A stretch of 64,000 nt of DNA from Prostheceraeus crozeri (Eukaryota > Platyhelminthes > Polycladida > Euryleptidae), in the NCBI GenBank assembly GCA_907163375.1, contig CAJQUW010012670.1, forward strand, positions 547,001 to 611,000. The letters are read 5' to 3'. Under the pieces are notes generated by a model. That model had not been told where the DNA came from. It worked only from the letters and a program-made list of their open reading frames with translations, and searched no databases. Each line of letters begins with the position of its first letter. The first letter of the stretch is position 1. A program made the position numbers and the translations under genes. Positions 1-10,656 of the stretch are shown one piece after another.

Positions 1-40
1 CAAAAACAATTGTTATCATTTATTATTCTATTTATTAGTT

Positions 41-720
41 TCATTTGACGTCTTCGGCAGTTATCAGTGACTTCCATGATCTTGTGTGCTCATCGCCAAC
101 TTCTTGAAGTCGACCTGCAAGGTAGAGAGCATCAACCGCGAGGATGATTCCAAGTTGCAGTCCGTTAAACGTGATCGATATTTGTTTTTCAGATATTTCA
201 TTTTGGAGAATGCTGCCTCGTGTATATATATGTACTCCCGAAGAGAACGAGGATATTTCTTGCCATCTCACGAAGGTTGGGATGTGCAACTGCCGACTTC
301 CAAACCTCCACTAAATCAGTACATTCGTTAAATTTGTTCTTTAAAAGGTCGTCATTCTTCAGCTCCAATAATTCTATTTGAAATTCCAGTGGGGCACTCT
401 GAGTTTCGATTGTATGAGGAGCTGTAACTAATTGCAGTTGTTCTTTGACTCCATGGAATTCCTCAAACCGATCGTCGAGCTGCTTTAAAATGGAGTCGAA
501 AACAGCTGCGAATGTAGTTGTGGTGATATCACTGTGGATAATTTCTTGCTGTTCAATAAGAGCAGATAGCTGTGAGAAATGAAAATATTGTTTTTGTATG
601 ACGTGCTTCTGTAATAAACGACACTTTTCCATGAAATCTTGAACTTTGCGGTACATTTGGCAGACGTTCAAGCTCTTGCCCTGCAAACACTGATTTAGAT
701 TATTGAGGTAGGCAAGGACA
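41..720 (-). pseudogene. hAT transposase, C-terminal half
   Basis: Minus-strand remnant of a ZBED/GTF2IRD2-like hAT transposase. The reading frame contains YLNNLNQCLQGKS, then a helical stretch, then LVLFGSTYIYTRQHSPK, matching the family's C-terminal dimerisation region (LNxLNxxLQG ... FGSTYxCEQxFS). The protein leaves this frame near position 210 and the last part (ending in a block resembling the family C-terminus) continues in another minus frame at 41-289, so at least one frameshift is present. The upstream part of the same protein lies beyond a LINE (721-2743) and, much further, at 27837-28985. Family assignment is from recalled motifs; the positions and frames are seen directly. Confidence 0.75.
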
Positions 721-2743
721 CTCACCTTGCTCACCTTGTCGACCCTTGTCCCGCGTATCACAGGGTAGGTCCAGTCCTCTTTTTCCATTCCTTCCGGTTG
801 TGGACCAGGGAGGCATCCACTCCTTTTGCCTTCATGTCGGCGGTTACTGTCGCTGTCCAGGTCTTCTTCGGGCGGCCTCTACCTCTTCTTCCTTCCACTT
901 GCAGACGTGATGCTTTCTTAAGGGGATGGCTCTCTCCGCGACGCTGCACATGACCAAACCATGACAGCCTTCTTGCTCTTGCCACTTCTTGAATAGGGGC
1001 TATCTCCACAATAGATCTTATTTCTTCATTGGTCTTCCGGTCCAAGCGTGTGTAGCCCTGCATCCACCTTAGCATCCGCATCTCCGCCACGTGCAGCTTC
1101 TGCTCATCTGTCTTGAGAGGGGCCCAGCACTCAGAACCATAAAGGATTGCTGGCCTGATCATAGAGGAGTATACTTTGCTCTTTATCTTCAGTGGCATCC
1201 TTCTGTCACATAGCACTGGAGTCAGTCAGTCAGCTCTTCCATTTGTTCCAGCCGCAACGTACTCGATGTGCAACATCACCTGCACTGGTCACCTCAGTAT
1301 TGACCATGGACCCCAGATATCTAAAGCAGTCCACACTCTTCACCGGCTGACTCTGAATCTCCATAGTTGTTTTTCTTGGGTCGGACGACAGATATTCGGT
1401 CTTGGAACGGATCAGGCCCTTGCTCTCAAATGCTCTCCTCCATGCTTCCAACCTTCGCTCTACATCTTGACGACTGCTTCCAAATATTGCGAGATCGTCG
1501 GCGTATAACATATCCCAGGGACCACCTCTTCTGAAATCCTTGGAAATTTCATCCATTATTACGATGAAGAGAAAAGGGCCTAAAGCTGAGCCTTGATGTA
1601 GCCCAACCGAGACAGGAAAGGCACGAGTTTCACCTTGTCTACATCTCACTGCAGTTGTGCTGTCCCTGTACATGTCCTGTATTAAACGCATGTAGCACTC
1701 CGGTACTTCCCATGTGCGGAGACAATTCCATATCAGCTTCCTTCGGACTGCATCGTAGGCCTTTTTGAGATCAACGAACACTGCGTGGAAAGGCTTATTT
1801 TTCTCTCTGAATGCCTCCATCGCCATTCTCAGACAAAATTGTGGGTCTGTTGTGCCAACTCCTGGTCTGAAGCCAAATTGATTCATATCCACCTCAATAA
1901 GATCACGAAGACGCTTCTCCAAAATCTTCTCCAGAATCTTCATGGTGTGACTGAGAAGCTTGATACCGCGATAGTTGCCAACATCTTGATGGTCTCCTTT
2001 GCCCTTGAAGATAGGTGTAATAACACTTTTCCGCCACGCGTCCGGTATCCTTCCCGATGTCAGTATCTCATTGAAGAGGTACACCAGAAGGTCCAAGCCA
2101 TAGTCTCCAAGCACCTTGAAAACTTCAATAGGAATGTCATCCGGTCCACAACTTTTACCCGATCTCACTTTTTTCAGTTGCTCAGCCACTTCATCCCTTG
2201 TAATCATCTCCACCGGACCCTCACAGCAGCTCCAGCAGGGATCTCTTCATGCGGCCTTGTTTGATTCAACAGGGCTTCGTAGTAGTTTGCCCAGCGCTGC
2301 CTGTTCCTACTTGCCGTTGTGATAATGTGACCCGACTCATCCTTGACGAAGAAACTTTCATAATTGTCCTTTCTCGCTTTATCTCTCGCAGTTGCAATAC
2401 GGTACACCATCTTTTCCCCTTTTCGGGTACCCAGCCTCTGGCAAAGATCTTCCGTTGTATCATATTTAGCCTTGACCACCGCTGCTTTAACCTGTCTCTT
2501 TGCGAGCCTGTAAGCTTCCTTGTCCTCTGATGAACGGGACCTCTGCCATTTCTTAAAGGCCTCTTTCTTGTGCCTGACGGTTTGCTGCACTTCACTCTGC
2601 CACCACCAGGTTTCCAAATTTCTAAATTTTCCGCCTCTAGTGGTGCCGCAGGTCGTCTTACCAGCTTCGGTCAAAGCTCTCGTTAGACCATCCCAATCGC
2701 TAGTCAGTCTCGTTCCAGACATCCGACCATAGACGGTATCATG
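721..2743 (-). mobile_element. RTE-like LINE, 5'-truncated
   Basis: Non-LTR retrotransposon of 2.0 kb inserted into the hAT gene. It is bounded by near-identical 16-bp direct repeats, GAGGTAGGCAAGGACA (705-720) and GAGGTAGACAAGGACA (2744-2759), which are its target-site duplication with one difference. The 3' end, on the left, carries a short tandem of CAAGGTGAG, a simple-repeat tail as expected for RTE-type elements, and there is no poly(A). The endonuclease domain is absent, so it is a 5'-truncated copy. Orientation is opposite to the window. Confidence 0.85.
758..2722 (-). pseudogene. LINE reverse transcriptase (broken)
   Basis: The reverse transcriptase of the LINE, in three overlapping minus frames. 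The first (2204-2722) holds the linker ahead of the RT. The second (1230-2213) holds the RT core: GPDDIPIEVFK, TPIFKGKGD, GNYRGIKLLSH, NQFGFRPGVGTTD, HAVFVDLKKAYD, GLHQGSALGPFLF and the catalytic MLYADDLAIF. The third (758-1216) holds the C-terminal ILYGSECWAPLK, ARRLSWFGHVQRR and RGRGRPKKTW. Frame changes near 2210 and 1225 break the gene. The family (RTE-type) is inferred from the C-terminal WFGHVQRR/GRPKKTW signature and the tail. Confidence 0.85.
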
Positions 2744-2784
2744 GAGGTAGACAAGGACATCAACAAGAAAAGCCAGGAGGGCAG
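2744..2784 (-). pseudogene. hAT transposase, 41-bp piece upstream of the LINE
   Basis: Minus-strand codons here read ALLAFLVDVLVY, which is the motif (LAFLVDxxxxLNxLN) that should directly precede the NNLNQCLQGKS seen at about 700. The piece therefore belongs to the same hAT gene and was separated from the rest by the LINE insertion. Positions 2744-2759 are also the right copy of the LINE target duplication. The piece stops abruptly at 2784 where the inverted terminus of the large DNA transposon begins. Confidence 0.7.
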
Positions 2785-2800
2785 CTACCCGAGAAAAAAA
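2785..2800 (+). repeat. left terminal inverted repeat of the giant transposon
   Basis: CTACCCGAGAAAAAAA, matching the reverse complement of 27821-27836 in 15 of 16 positions. It marks the point where hAT coding sequence stops. Confidence 0.6.
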
Positions 2801-4502
2801 TTATGCTTGTCAAACTAAGCACCAGACTAGTTTTATGATAAATTTAATAGGCAACATAGAACATCGTTCGTTTAGCAAGCATTTAATAAGTGACTGCTAA
2901 GTATATCATGTTTTTCAATTATCACTTCAAATTTGATTAAGTACTTACTAGCTACTTAAAAAGTATACCATGACTTCTGCTGACATAATATACTTATTAT
3001 GCACGAGGTGACATGCACTTAATAAAGCAAAATAAAGATAAATGCCAGGATTTTTAAGTAGGCCTGCTACAAAGTCCACTAATTACTGACGTGTACAATT
3101 AATGAATTTAGCTCTATGGTCCTGCAGTATGACTATCAATTGTTCTGCAAAAATTAAACAAATCGATCCTTCGTGTTTGGTTGGACAATGTCGAACTCTT
3201 GTGGTCAAGATGAGCATTATCTATATATGTAAATATGAGCATTTCATGTATCTAGAATATAACAATGCTATATGCACACATGCAACAATGGGACAGTTTC
3301 ATAGTGGTCCTTATTACGTTCCAACTGGAACCTTATCTGAATTGGTAGTAACAGGTAGGCCTATAAATCATTCTACTTATTCATTAGCCCTGAAATGCTC
3401 ATTACAATGAACGTTCATGTAACGGTCCCGATCACCCTTTTCAAATTCCTCCTGAGGGTCACACGCGGAACGTTACAGATTAAACAATAAAGAACGTTCC
3501 ATTATAGTTCCTTTCGGTTCGTTGCTAGTGGTACAAAAAAAGTTATTTTGGAACGTTGCATAAAGTCCCTCAGTGGTCCGTTTGGAACATGATCTTTTTA
3601 TTTTTCTGCTGATGCACCTTAAATAAGCGCATTATTTTGCAGTATTACGGCAATCAATGACTAATATTGCACAATCAAAAGTGAATTATATTCGAAAAAT
3701 AGGTCTACAAAAATTGGATTGTAAACGAAGTTTGAACTCCTGTTGCAGTTATACAACACGACCATTGCTGCAGCACCAAAGAAAAAAGCACCAGTGACAT
3801 GATTGGTTTACTATTTCCGAAGAAACAATGCATCACATTCACTCCTCATTTCTCCAGTGCTGCAGATAAATCTTACCGAAGCATTCAGGCAGAATTTTGG
3901 TTGCAGTCGCAAAGCAATATTGATGTTCAGTCCAAAAACCAATACAAGCAACACAAAAGTATATATGTATTATTGGTTCTCAGCTTTTACGTAAGCAGCA
4001 TGCACTGAAACTATCAATAAAAACAAGCAAGAAAACCATAAAATGAAGATTTGTTTAGCAAAACAGCTGATTCTTGCCACACATCTGATGATATCAAATT
4101 TTGGTCTTAACTAAACAAAATTATTTTGTAATGTGGCTTAAAGCAGCACTGTGCCAATAGAAATCAGATGTTATATATTAGCCTAGTGAAATAATATCTG
4201 ATTTATATGACTATATACTTATTCATTATGTTTACATGTAGTTGTTTATTTTGCTGTAAATTCATTTAGATCCATGATATTTATTTTGAAATATTAACTT
4301 TATTGTACATTCATTTACAATGAGCAACTATCTGTAGGAATCAGTCGTATCAACCAATTACTGCCTTACTAACAATAAACTAATATAAAATTGTTAATGA
4401 TATGTCATAGAAACACTTCAACAAATATATTTATTAAACATGTTATAAGTTGAATAAAAACTGTACATCAGTGGTCAAATAGTTAGAAGCTTTTTTAATA
4501 AA
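2801..4502. other. non-coding subterminal DNA
   Basis: No gene-like frame. The first 250 bases hold several AAGCA/TGCTAAG/AAGTACTTA motifs of the kind found next to CACTA-type termini. Positions about 3046-3250 are one copy of an interspersed repeat whose second copy is at 27195-27375. The rest is AT-rich with nothing recognisable. Confidence 0.4.
3046..3250 (+). repeat. interspersed repeat, copy 1
   Basis: Shares with 27195-27375 the order AGGATTTT, TACAAxGTCCACT, CTxTGGTCCTG, TGTTCTGCAAAAATTA, CTTCGTGTTTGG/ATTCGTGTTTGG and GTCAAGATGAGCATT, in the same orientation. The two copies lie near the opposite ends of the giant transposon. Confidence 0.6.
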
Positions 4503-4701
4503 TCACAGGGGATAGGACTCAGCTGTGGGTTCTGACGAACAGTAGCTATGATAATGTCAATGGTTTCACACACGTCGACATTGGTGTGAAGAGTGAGCAG
4601 ACATCGAATGAGGCTAATAAGGCATGCCTCATTAAATAAATTATCTTAAAATAAAATAAGTCATTAAATAGGAAAGCCTCATTGTGTCCTATCCCCTGTG
4701 A
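4503..4701. mobile_element. MITE, about 200 bp
   Basis: Bounded by perfect 16-bp inverted repeats TCACAGGGGATAGGAC (4503-4518) and its reverse complement (4686-4701). The interior holds a second inverted pair, ATGAGGCT / AGCCTCAT. No coding capacity. The target duplication is not clear in the AT-rich flanks, so the superfamily is open. Confidence 0.65.
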
Positions 4702-4899
4702 TATTATAAGTTCTTTAGAGAATGGTTTGTGATGTTTTTATGAATTGATGATGGAAAATAATTATATTTTCTTGACATGCTTGCTATTTTTGACAACCTA
4801 CGATTTTAAGTTGCGGTTAATTTATTATGATGTAGATTATTTGTAAAATCAAATAATCTGTAAATTGTTTTGTTTAAATCATTATCTGAAGAATGGCAG

Positions 4900-5420
4900 T
4901 GTAACCGTTTTATGCGCATGTTGAGCGGTTTTATTGAATCAGTTTACGAGGTTTTACTGCATTATTTTATCATGAACTTTTAATGCGCGCTGATTTTAAA
5001 GTTGAGAGTGAGAGTCGTTCAGACCTTTTGTGATTCGAGTCTGATCGTTTGCTTATGCGACCAGGTATTCTGAAACGACCGACAATTGAGTTGTCAACCG
5101 AGTCTTCGTCCATTACAGTGGATCCTGCGTCGGAGTTCCGCGAGAGCTTGGGAGGCGCTGAAGGAAGACTGCGAGAGCTGAGCCTTACAGGCGACGAGAG
5201 TCACCTGTTGTCCGGCAACCCGACGACGTCCACACTGTCCGAGGCGAAAGCCGAGGAGAACCTTGAAGACGTTGCGACCATAGGGCGAAAGCCCCGAGCG
5301 GTGAGTTGGGCCGACGAGGCCGAGGAAGAAGAGCGAGAGCGGCAACAGGAGCAGAGCCAGTCCGAAAGGGTAAGTGCCTATCCTATACGATATAATGACC
5401 TTGACCGCAGGCCAGTTACA
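4900..5420 (+). repeat. 5' LTR of element A
   Basis: 521 bp, TG...CA ends, GC-rich in its second half. Unusually it carries an open frame starting at 5049 that runs on into gag. It is followed directly by TTTGGTGGCAGCGACGG, a probable primer-binding site for a host tRNA. Confidence 0.9.
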
Positions 5421-6581
5421 TTTGGTGGCAGCGACGGCCGATCCCACGCTAGACATGGACAAGTGAGAACTTGTTTAGACATGTTTTACGACCGATATTC
5501 GGTAGGTCATGTGGCTGTTTTTTCCGGAGGTAATTTTGCTCCGTGGTTCCGCAGATTTAAGATGGCACTGGATACGTATCCTGTGCGAGAGAGAAAGTTT
5601 TTGCTGTGCTCGAAGTTGAGCGATGAAGTATACGCTCAGGTTTGTCGAGCACAGGACTCAGGTAGGGCTCATGATACCCTAGAGGAGTTGATCCGGCTTC
5701 TGCATATTATGTATGCAGAACCCGATCGGTCGAAAGACCTTTCGGTGCGAAAAGCGGCGGAAGCCCCCAAATTTTCGCGTGTATCATTGAAAAATATTCC
5801 TCATTTTAAAGGAGGTGATTTTGAGGTGTGGTATAAGAGGGTGGAGAATGCTCTCGATAGTTATCCTCCGAGAGAGAGGATTTTTCAACTGAGTTTGTTG
5901 ACCGATGAGGTCTTTGCATTTGTGAGCAACCGCTCAGAAGAGGAGCAGAGTGATTTGAGGCTGCTCGTCACGAGTTTGCGACGGCAATACTCTAAGGCTC
6001 CTAGTGCTGCACGAGCGAAAGAGCTCTTTTATACGCGTACTCAGAAAACAGGTGAGTCCATGCGTGAGTTTGAAGGGGAACTTAGGAAACTGGGGCGCGT
6101 GGCTTTCCAGGGTCATTCAGGAAGAGAACGGGAGTTCTGTATCATCGAGAGAATGATTCAGGGAACTACAAATGTCGAAGTAGCACGCCATTTTGCGGTG
6201 ACGCCACCTGCAGAAGTGGCTGAAATTTTGCAGGTTGCAGATAGGATTCGGGAGATTCCTCTTTTGTCTGCCGGGCCTTTCCGACCGAATTCTAGCGATA
6301 ATTCGATCATCCAGTCGAGGCAAGTAAGTCCTTCGAACCACACAGTGCGGTCGCAAGACCGTGGTGTGTCAGGTGGTGCCAGTACCGACAGGAACTGGCG
6401 CCAACCGCGGGAGCTGTTCAGGAATCAGCAAATATTTGATGAGAGGATCCCCAGATCTCCGACGCCACCACGAGCGGAAGCTTTCCGAGGAAGCAATAAC
6501 CGAGAGTCCGCTGCAAGATGTTTTGCGTGCGATCGCGAAGGACATTTTCGACGGAATTGTCCATTTCGTGATTTAAACTAA
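5049..6581 (+). CDS. Gag polyprotein of element A, starting inside the LTR
   Basis: A 510-residue open frame whose first ~125 residues are encoded by the 5' LTR; the same 125 codons recur in the 3' LTR (9562 onward). An acidic, Glu/Ser-rich leader is followed by two related capsid-like segments: FSGGNFAPWFRRFKMALDTY at about residues 157-176 and FKGGDFEVWYKRVENALDSY at about 255-274, each followed by PxRER and SDEVYA/TDEVFA. A CCHC knuckle CFACDREGHFRRNC lies near the C-terminus. Gag would form the particle and bind RNA. The true initiator could instead be downstream of the primer site; the LTR-encoded start is inferred from uninterrupted frame only. Confidence 0.75.
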   Translation: MLMRPGILKRPTIELSTESSSITVDPASEFRESLGGAEGRLRELSLTGDESHLLSGNPTTSTLSEAKAEENLEDVATIGRKPRAVSWADEAEEEERERQQEQSQSERVSAYPIRYNDLDRRPVTFGGSDGRSHARHGQVRTCLDMFYDRYSVGHVAVFSGGNFAPWFRRFKMALDTYPVRERKFLLCSKLSDEVYAQVCRAQDSGRAHDTLEELIRLLHIMYAEPDRSKDLSVRKAAEAPKFSRVSLKNIPHFKGGDFEVWYKRVENALDSYPPRERIFQLSLLTDEVFAFVSNRSEEEQSDLRLLVTSLRRQYSKAPSAARAKELFYTRTQKTGESMREFEGELRKLGRVAFQGHSGREREFCIIERMIQGTTNVEVARHFAVTPPAEVAEILQVADRIREIPLLSAGPFRPNSSDNSIIQSRQVSPSNHTVRSQDRGVSGGASTDRNWRQPRELFRNQQIFDERIPRSPTPPRAEAFRGSNNRESAARCFACDREGHFRRNCPFRDLN

Positions 6582-6646
6582 TAAGCGAGGCCAAAGAAGT
6601 AAGTTTCGATCTTCCTCCAGGCGAAATTGGTCTCGCGGAGTGTTCA

Positions 6647-9412
6647 TTGTCTGGGACTGCGAAAAAGAAGGGCAGTAAGAATGTCATTGAATTTGCTATC
6701 GCCCATCGTAGAGGATGGGGCTTGTTAGATAGCGGCGCCGATCGTAGTGTGGTGCATATAAACCTAGCGAGAGAGGTTGGGGCTAAAATTGATAGCTCTA
6801 GACGCCCCGCGCTACGAGACGCGGAGAAAAGACCGTTACAAGTTGCAGGAATTTGCGAGCTGAAAGTGAATTTGGGTTCAGAAATTTGCAACTATGATTA
6901 TGTCGTGGCCAATGAAATAAGCTACGATATTATTTTCGGGCAGGATTTCCTTACAGAATTTAATATTGACATGTTGAACAGCCGTGGAGTTATCATGTTC
7001 GCGAGAACTGGTACGACTGTTGACATGAGAACGCGAGTCGATGTATTGGATACAGAAGTGAGTTTAATTGAGGAGACGACAGTCCCTCCGTTTTCTGCAG
7101 TCTATTGCAAGGCTGTTTGTCAGGACTGGTCCAAGGATGCAGTCCTGGGAGTTGTTACGGCAATACATAAGAATATTCCCGAAGGCATCTTGGTTGCTAA
7201 TGGAGTGGTGCAAACAGATAAGGGCAATATGTGGCTACAGCTGCTCAATGTGACGGCTTCAAGCATGAAAATGTCATCGAATGCAAATATCGCGCAATTT
7301 GAACCTATAGAGGAAATTTTGGCGCTGAATGAGGAATCTGCAGCCGAGCCAAAGAAATCTAATGTGGATGTAGCTATTGAGCAGATTCGTCAGGGATCTT
7401 TGTCGAAAGACGAGGTCCAGAGGGCGTCAAGTCTTCTTCGTGAGTTTTCCGATGTTTTCGTTGAAGAAGGCAAACCCCTAGGCAGAACAACACTGTTCCA
7501 TCATACCATTAACACGGGAGTTAGTCCACCAATAAAAGTGCGAGGTCGGAGGATCCCACCACATCAAAGAGTGGATGTGGATAAGATGGTGGATGACATG
7601 CTACGTGACGATGTGGTACGTCCTAGTAACAGTCCGTGGTCAAGCCCGATATTGTTGGTGAAGAAAAAGGATGGATCTTTGAGATGCTGTGTCGACTTCA
7701 GGCAGTTAAATGAGATAACAGTGAAGGACGCGTACCCGTTGCCAAGAGTGGACGAAAGTTTAGACTCTTTGGCAGGGGCGAAGTATTTTACAGTCCTAGA
7801 CCTGAAGTCGGGTTATTGGCAAGTGCCGTTGGATGAAAACTCCAAGGAAAAGACAGCATTCGCTACTCACAGGGGCCTTTACGAGTTCAATGTGCTTCCG
7901 ATGGGTCTTACAACTGCCCCCGCCGTTTTTGCCAGACTGATGAACAACGTATTGGCTGGGCTAACTTGGGACGCCTGTTTAGTCTATTTGGACGACACTA
8001 TTGTAATGGGGCGTTCGTTTGAAGAACATATGCATAATTTGGTTCTCGTTCTGGAGAGATTTCGTAAAGCGAACCTCCAACTCAACCCCAAGAAATGCCA
8101 GTGGTTTAAATCGGAAGTGACATATTTGGGACATGTCGTTTCTACGGATGGTGTCCATACTGACAAAACGACGATTGAAAAGGTTATGAATTGGCCACGC
8201 CCGGATTCTCAAAAGAAATTGCGGGGTTTTATTGGGCTTTGCAGCTATTACCGCCGTTTTATCAAAGGGTTTGCAAGTATAGCGAAACCGTTGCACAGAA
8301 TTACTGGCAAGAATGCAAAGTTCATTTGGACAGATGAATGTGAGAATGCCTTCATAAAATTGAGACAGGTGTTATGCTCAACTCCAGTGTTGACGCTTCC
8401 AGACTTTTGAAAGCAGGGAGTTTCGTTTTAGACACAGACGCAAGTGATAGAGCCATTGGATGTGTCCTGTCTCAAAAAGATGAAAATGGTTTAGAGAGAG
8501 TAATCGCTTACGGTAGTAGATGCTTGACGAAGGCTGAAAGGAATTATTGTGTTACACGGAGGGAGATGTTGGCAATGGTGTATTTCATTCATGATCTTCG
8601 AGCCTATCTCCTGGGACGTCCTTTCATCCTGCGTACGGATCACAGCGCGTTAACTTGGCTCAATTCCTTCAAGGAGCCAACAGGACAAGTGGCTAGGTGG
8701 ATCCAGAAGCTTCAAGAATATCAATTTAAGATTGAATACCGGCCCAACCCCAAGCATACGAATGCCGATGCTTTATCGAGGCGCCCCCATCGTTCTCACG
8801 GTGACTGTCCAACTTGTTCAAAAGAGGAGCCAGAGCCCACATTCCAAATCGCAGTCATAACATGGCCTTACGGCTGGTCAGCCGAAGATTTGAAGTCCGC
8901 ACAGTTGCAATTCTCAGCGAGTGCCCATGCAATATCATGGATTCGACAAGGGCGTAGTGCTCCTCCGCAAATGACAAGTACACATGGAATTGAGGAGATG
9001 CCCAAGTTTATCAAGCAATTTCCCTTTATGGCTTTGATTGAAGATGTTCTACACGTCAGATTTCCGGAAGATGAGGGCTGGAGAGTAGTCCTGCCTCCAT
9101 CCTTTAGGGAGCAAGCCCTGCAGCAGTACCATAATAATCCGGCGGCTAAGCTGAAAGGCGAGGCCAGGCTGGCGGTGGAGGCGGTGAACCGCGAGGCTCG
9201 AGCCGCGTTCGGACGCCAGATCCCCTTCGATCCGGCGATTCGTAACGGGAGAAATCCTCACTACACGGACCGTGAGCGAAGAGATCTCGGCCGGAAGGTC
9301 CTACGCTACATCGCGCGCGAGGTTCCCTCGGTCGTCGTGCGTAAGCCTGGTAGGTCTACGTCGTTCGTTCGTTTGACGCGGGAGCGTCAAATTTTTTACC
9401 GGGGAGGGATGA
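6647..9412 (+). pseudogene. Pol region of element A (PR-RT-RNase H)
   Basis: Codes the enzymes of the element. Aspartic protease with GLLDSGADRSVVH and later DIIFGQDFL; reverse transcriptase with VRPSNSPWSSPILLVKKKDG, DLKSGYWQVPL, GLTTAPAVFARLMN and the catalytic YLDDTIV, then the GLCSYYRRFIKGFA connection; RNase H with LDTDASDRAIG, SRCLTKAERNY, RTDHSALTWL and NADALSRRPH. The order is that of Ty3/Gypsy elements. The region is a broken fossil and is not a single functional polyprotein; the last few hundred bases are GC-rich and arginine-rich, unlike the rest. A purine tract GGGGAGGGATGA lies just before the 3' LTR. Confidence 0.85.
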
Positions 9413-9933
9413 TGTAACCGTTTTATGCGCATGTTGAGCGGTTTTATTGAATCAGTTTACGAGGTTTTACTGCATTATTTTATCATGAACTTTTAATGCG
9501 CGCTGATTTTAAAGTTGAGAGTGAGAGTCGTTCAGACCTTTTGTGATTCGAGTCTGATCGTTTGCTTATGCGACCAGGTATTCTGAAACGACCGACAATT
9601 GAGTTGTCAACCGAGTCTTCGTCCATTACAGTGGATCCTGCGTCGGAGTTCCGCGAGAGCTTGGGAGGCGCTGAAGGAAGACTGCGAGAGCTGAGCCTTA
9701 CAGGCGACGAGAGTCACCTGTTGTCCGGCAACCCGACGACGTCCACACTGTCCGAGGCGAAAGCCGAGGAGAACCTTGAAGACGTTGCGACCATAGGGCG
9801 AAAGCCCCGAGCGGTGAGTTGGGCCGACGAGGCCGAGGAAGAAGAGCGAGAGCGGCAACAGGAGCAGAGCCAGTCCGAAAGGGTAAGTGCCTATCCTATA
9901 CGATATAATGACCTTGACCGCAGGCCAGTTACA
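9413..9933 (+). repeat. 3' LTR of element A
   Basis: 521 bp, indistinguishable by eye from 4900-5420, followed by target duplication GCAG. Preceded by the polypurine tract at 9401-9412. Confidence 0.9.
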
Positions 9934-9937
9934 GCAG

Positions 9938-10138
9938 CCCCCTAATTTAAACTAACTCTCGCTTACACATGTGGTTTAAGCATGCTGAATGTTCACTATG
10001 TTGCCATATGCTATTATTATGCTTATAATGTACGCCAACGGAGGAGTTTTCATGTGAAGCTTATGCTAATGATAATTTATTCATGCCTATCATAAATATC
10101 ATGCTATAAATATAATTTTTCTACATTTGCCAAATAAG
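9938..10138. other. 200-bp spacer between two LTR elements
   Basis: AT-rich sequence without frames or repeats that I recognise. It is presumably body of the giant DNA transposon left between the two insertions. Confidence 0.4.
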
Positions 10139-10143
10139 CGTAT

Positions 10144-10626
10144 TGTAAGTTGATAATTGAAAACCAACGAACGATCTCAGGAGCTTGTATTGACCAACAA
10201 CCTCACCCAAAGGCTTAACTCGAGAGACTGAATAATCAGTCAAGCCCAAAATACAAAAAGCTGTTCAAACAAGTTCAAAATTCATGCTGATAGGCAACAA
10301 GCTATTTACAAAGTCCTTAAAATTCATACAGATAGAAACATGGCACAAGAAATATCTAGTCAGGTAAGAAATCTATAAAATCACGATAATTACATAGTAT
10401 TGACTTAAGGACCTACTGCTAAACACATAAAAAGGCATAGTTAACTGTGATATCTACATAACATAGTACTGACCACTACATGCTTACCATTAGCTATGTC
10501 AAAGAAAGTCTAAAAGCCGTCGATCGATAAAATTGGATTTGCCGTCGGAGAAGTACAACCAAAAAAATTAATAAAATTTAGTCAATATTAACAAAGTGAA
10601 TTTTCAGTTTGTGCACAAGTCTTACA
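10144..10626 (-). repeat. 3' LTR of element B
   Basis: 483 bp; on the plus strand starts TGTAAGTTGATAATTG and ends CAAGTCTTACA. A purine tract (AAGGGGTGG on the minus strand) lies immediately upstream in element orientation. Confidence 0.88.
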
Positions 10627-10656
10627 CCACCCCTTGATCTCAAGATCACAAATACG

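Larger units (their letters stand above)
4900..9933 (+). mobile_element. Ty3/Gypsy-type LTR retrotransposon A
   Basis: Complete ends: LTRs at 4900-5420 and 9413-9933 starting TGTAACCG and ending CAGTTACA, flanked by the 4-bp target duplication GCAG (4896-4899 and 9934-9937). The two 521-bp LTRs look identical by eye, so the insertion is very recent. Parts seen in order: gag with a zinc knuckle, aspartic protease, reverse transcriptase, RNase H. It is a broken fossil with about two or three breaks. It sits in the left part of the giant DNA transposon. Confidence 0.9.

Noticed and set aside
2785-2800. TTTTTTTCTCGGGTAG (minus strand) as a 3' splice site of the hAT gene
   Set aside because: The matching inverted sequence at 27821-27836 and the position of the other hAT half explain it better as a transposon end; this hAT family is normally intronless.
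5369-5410. GTAAGT ... CCGCAG in the LTR of element A as an intron
   Set aside because: About 42 bp is too short for a normal spliceosomal intron, and the frame is open through it.
5094-5462. Minus-strand 122-codon frame opposite gag, repeated in the 3' LTR
   Set aside because: A shadow of the GC-rich coding strand; no motif of its own.
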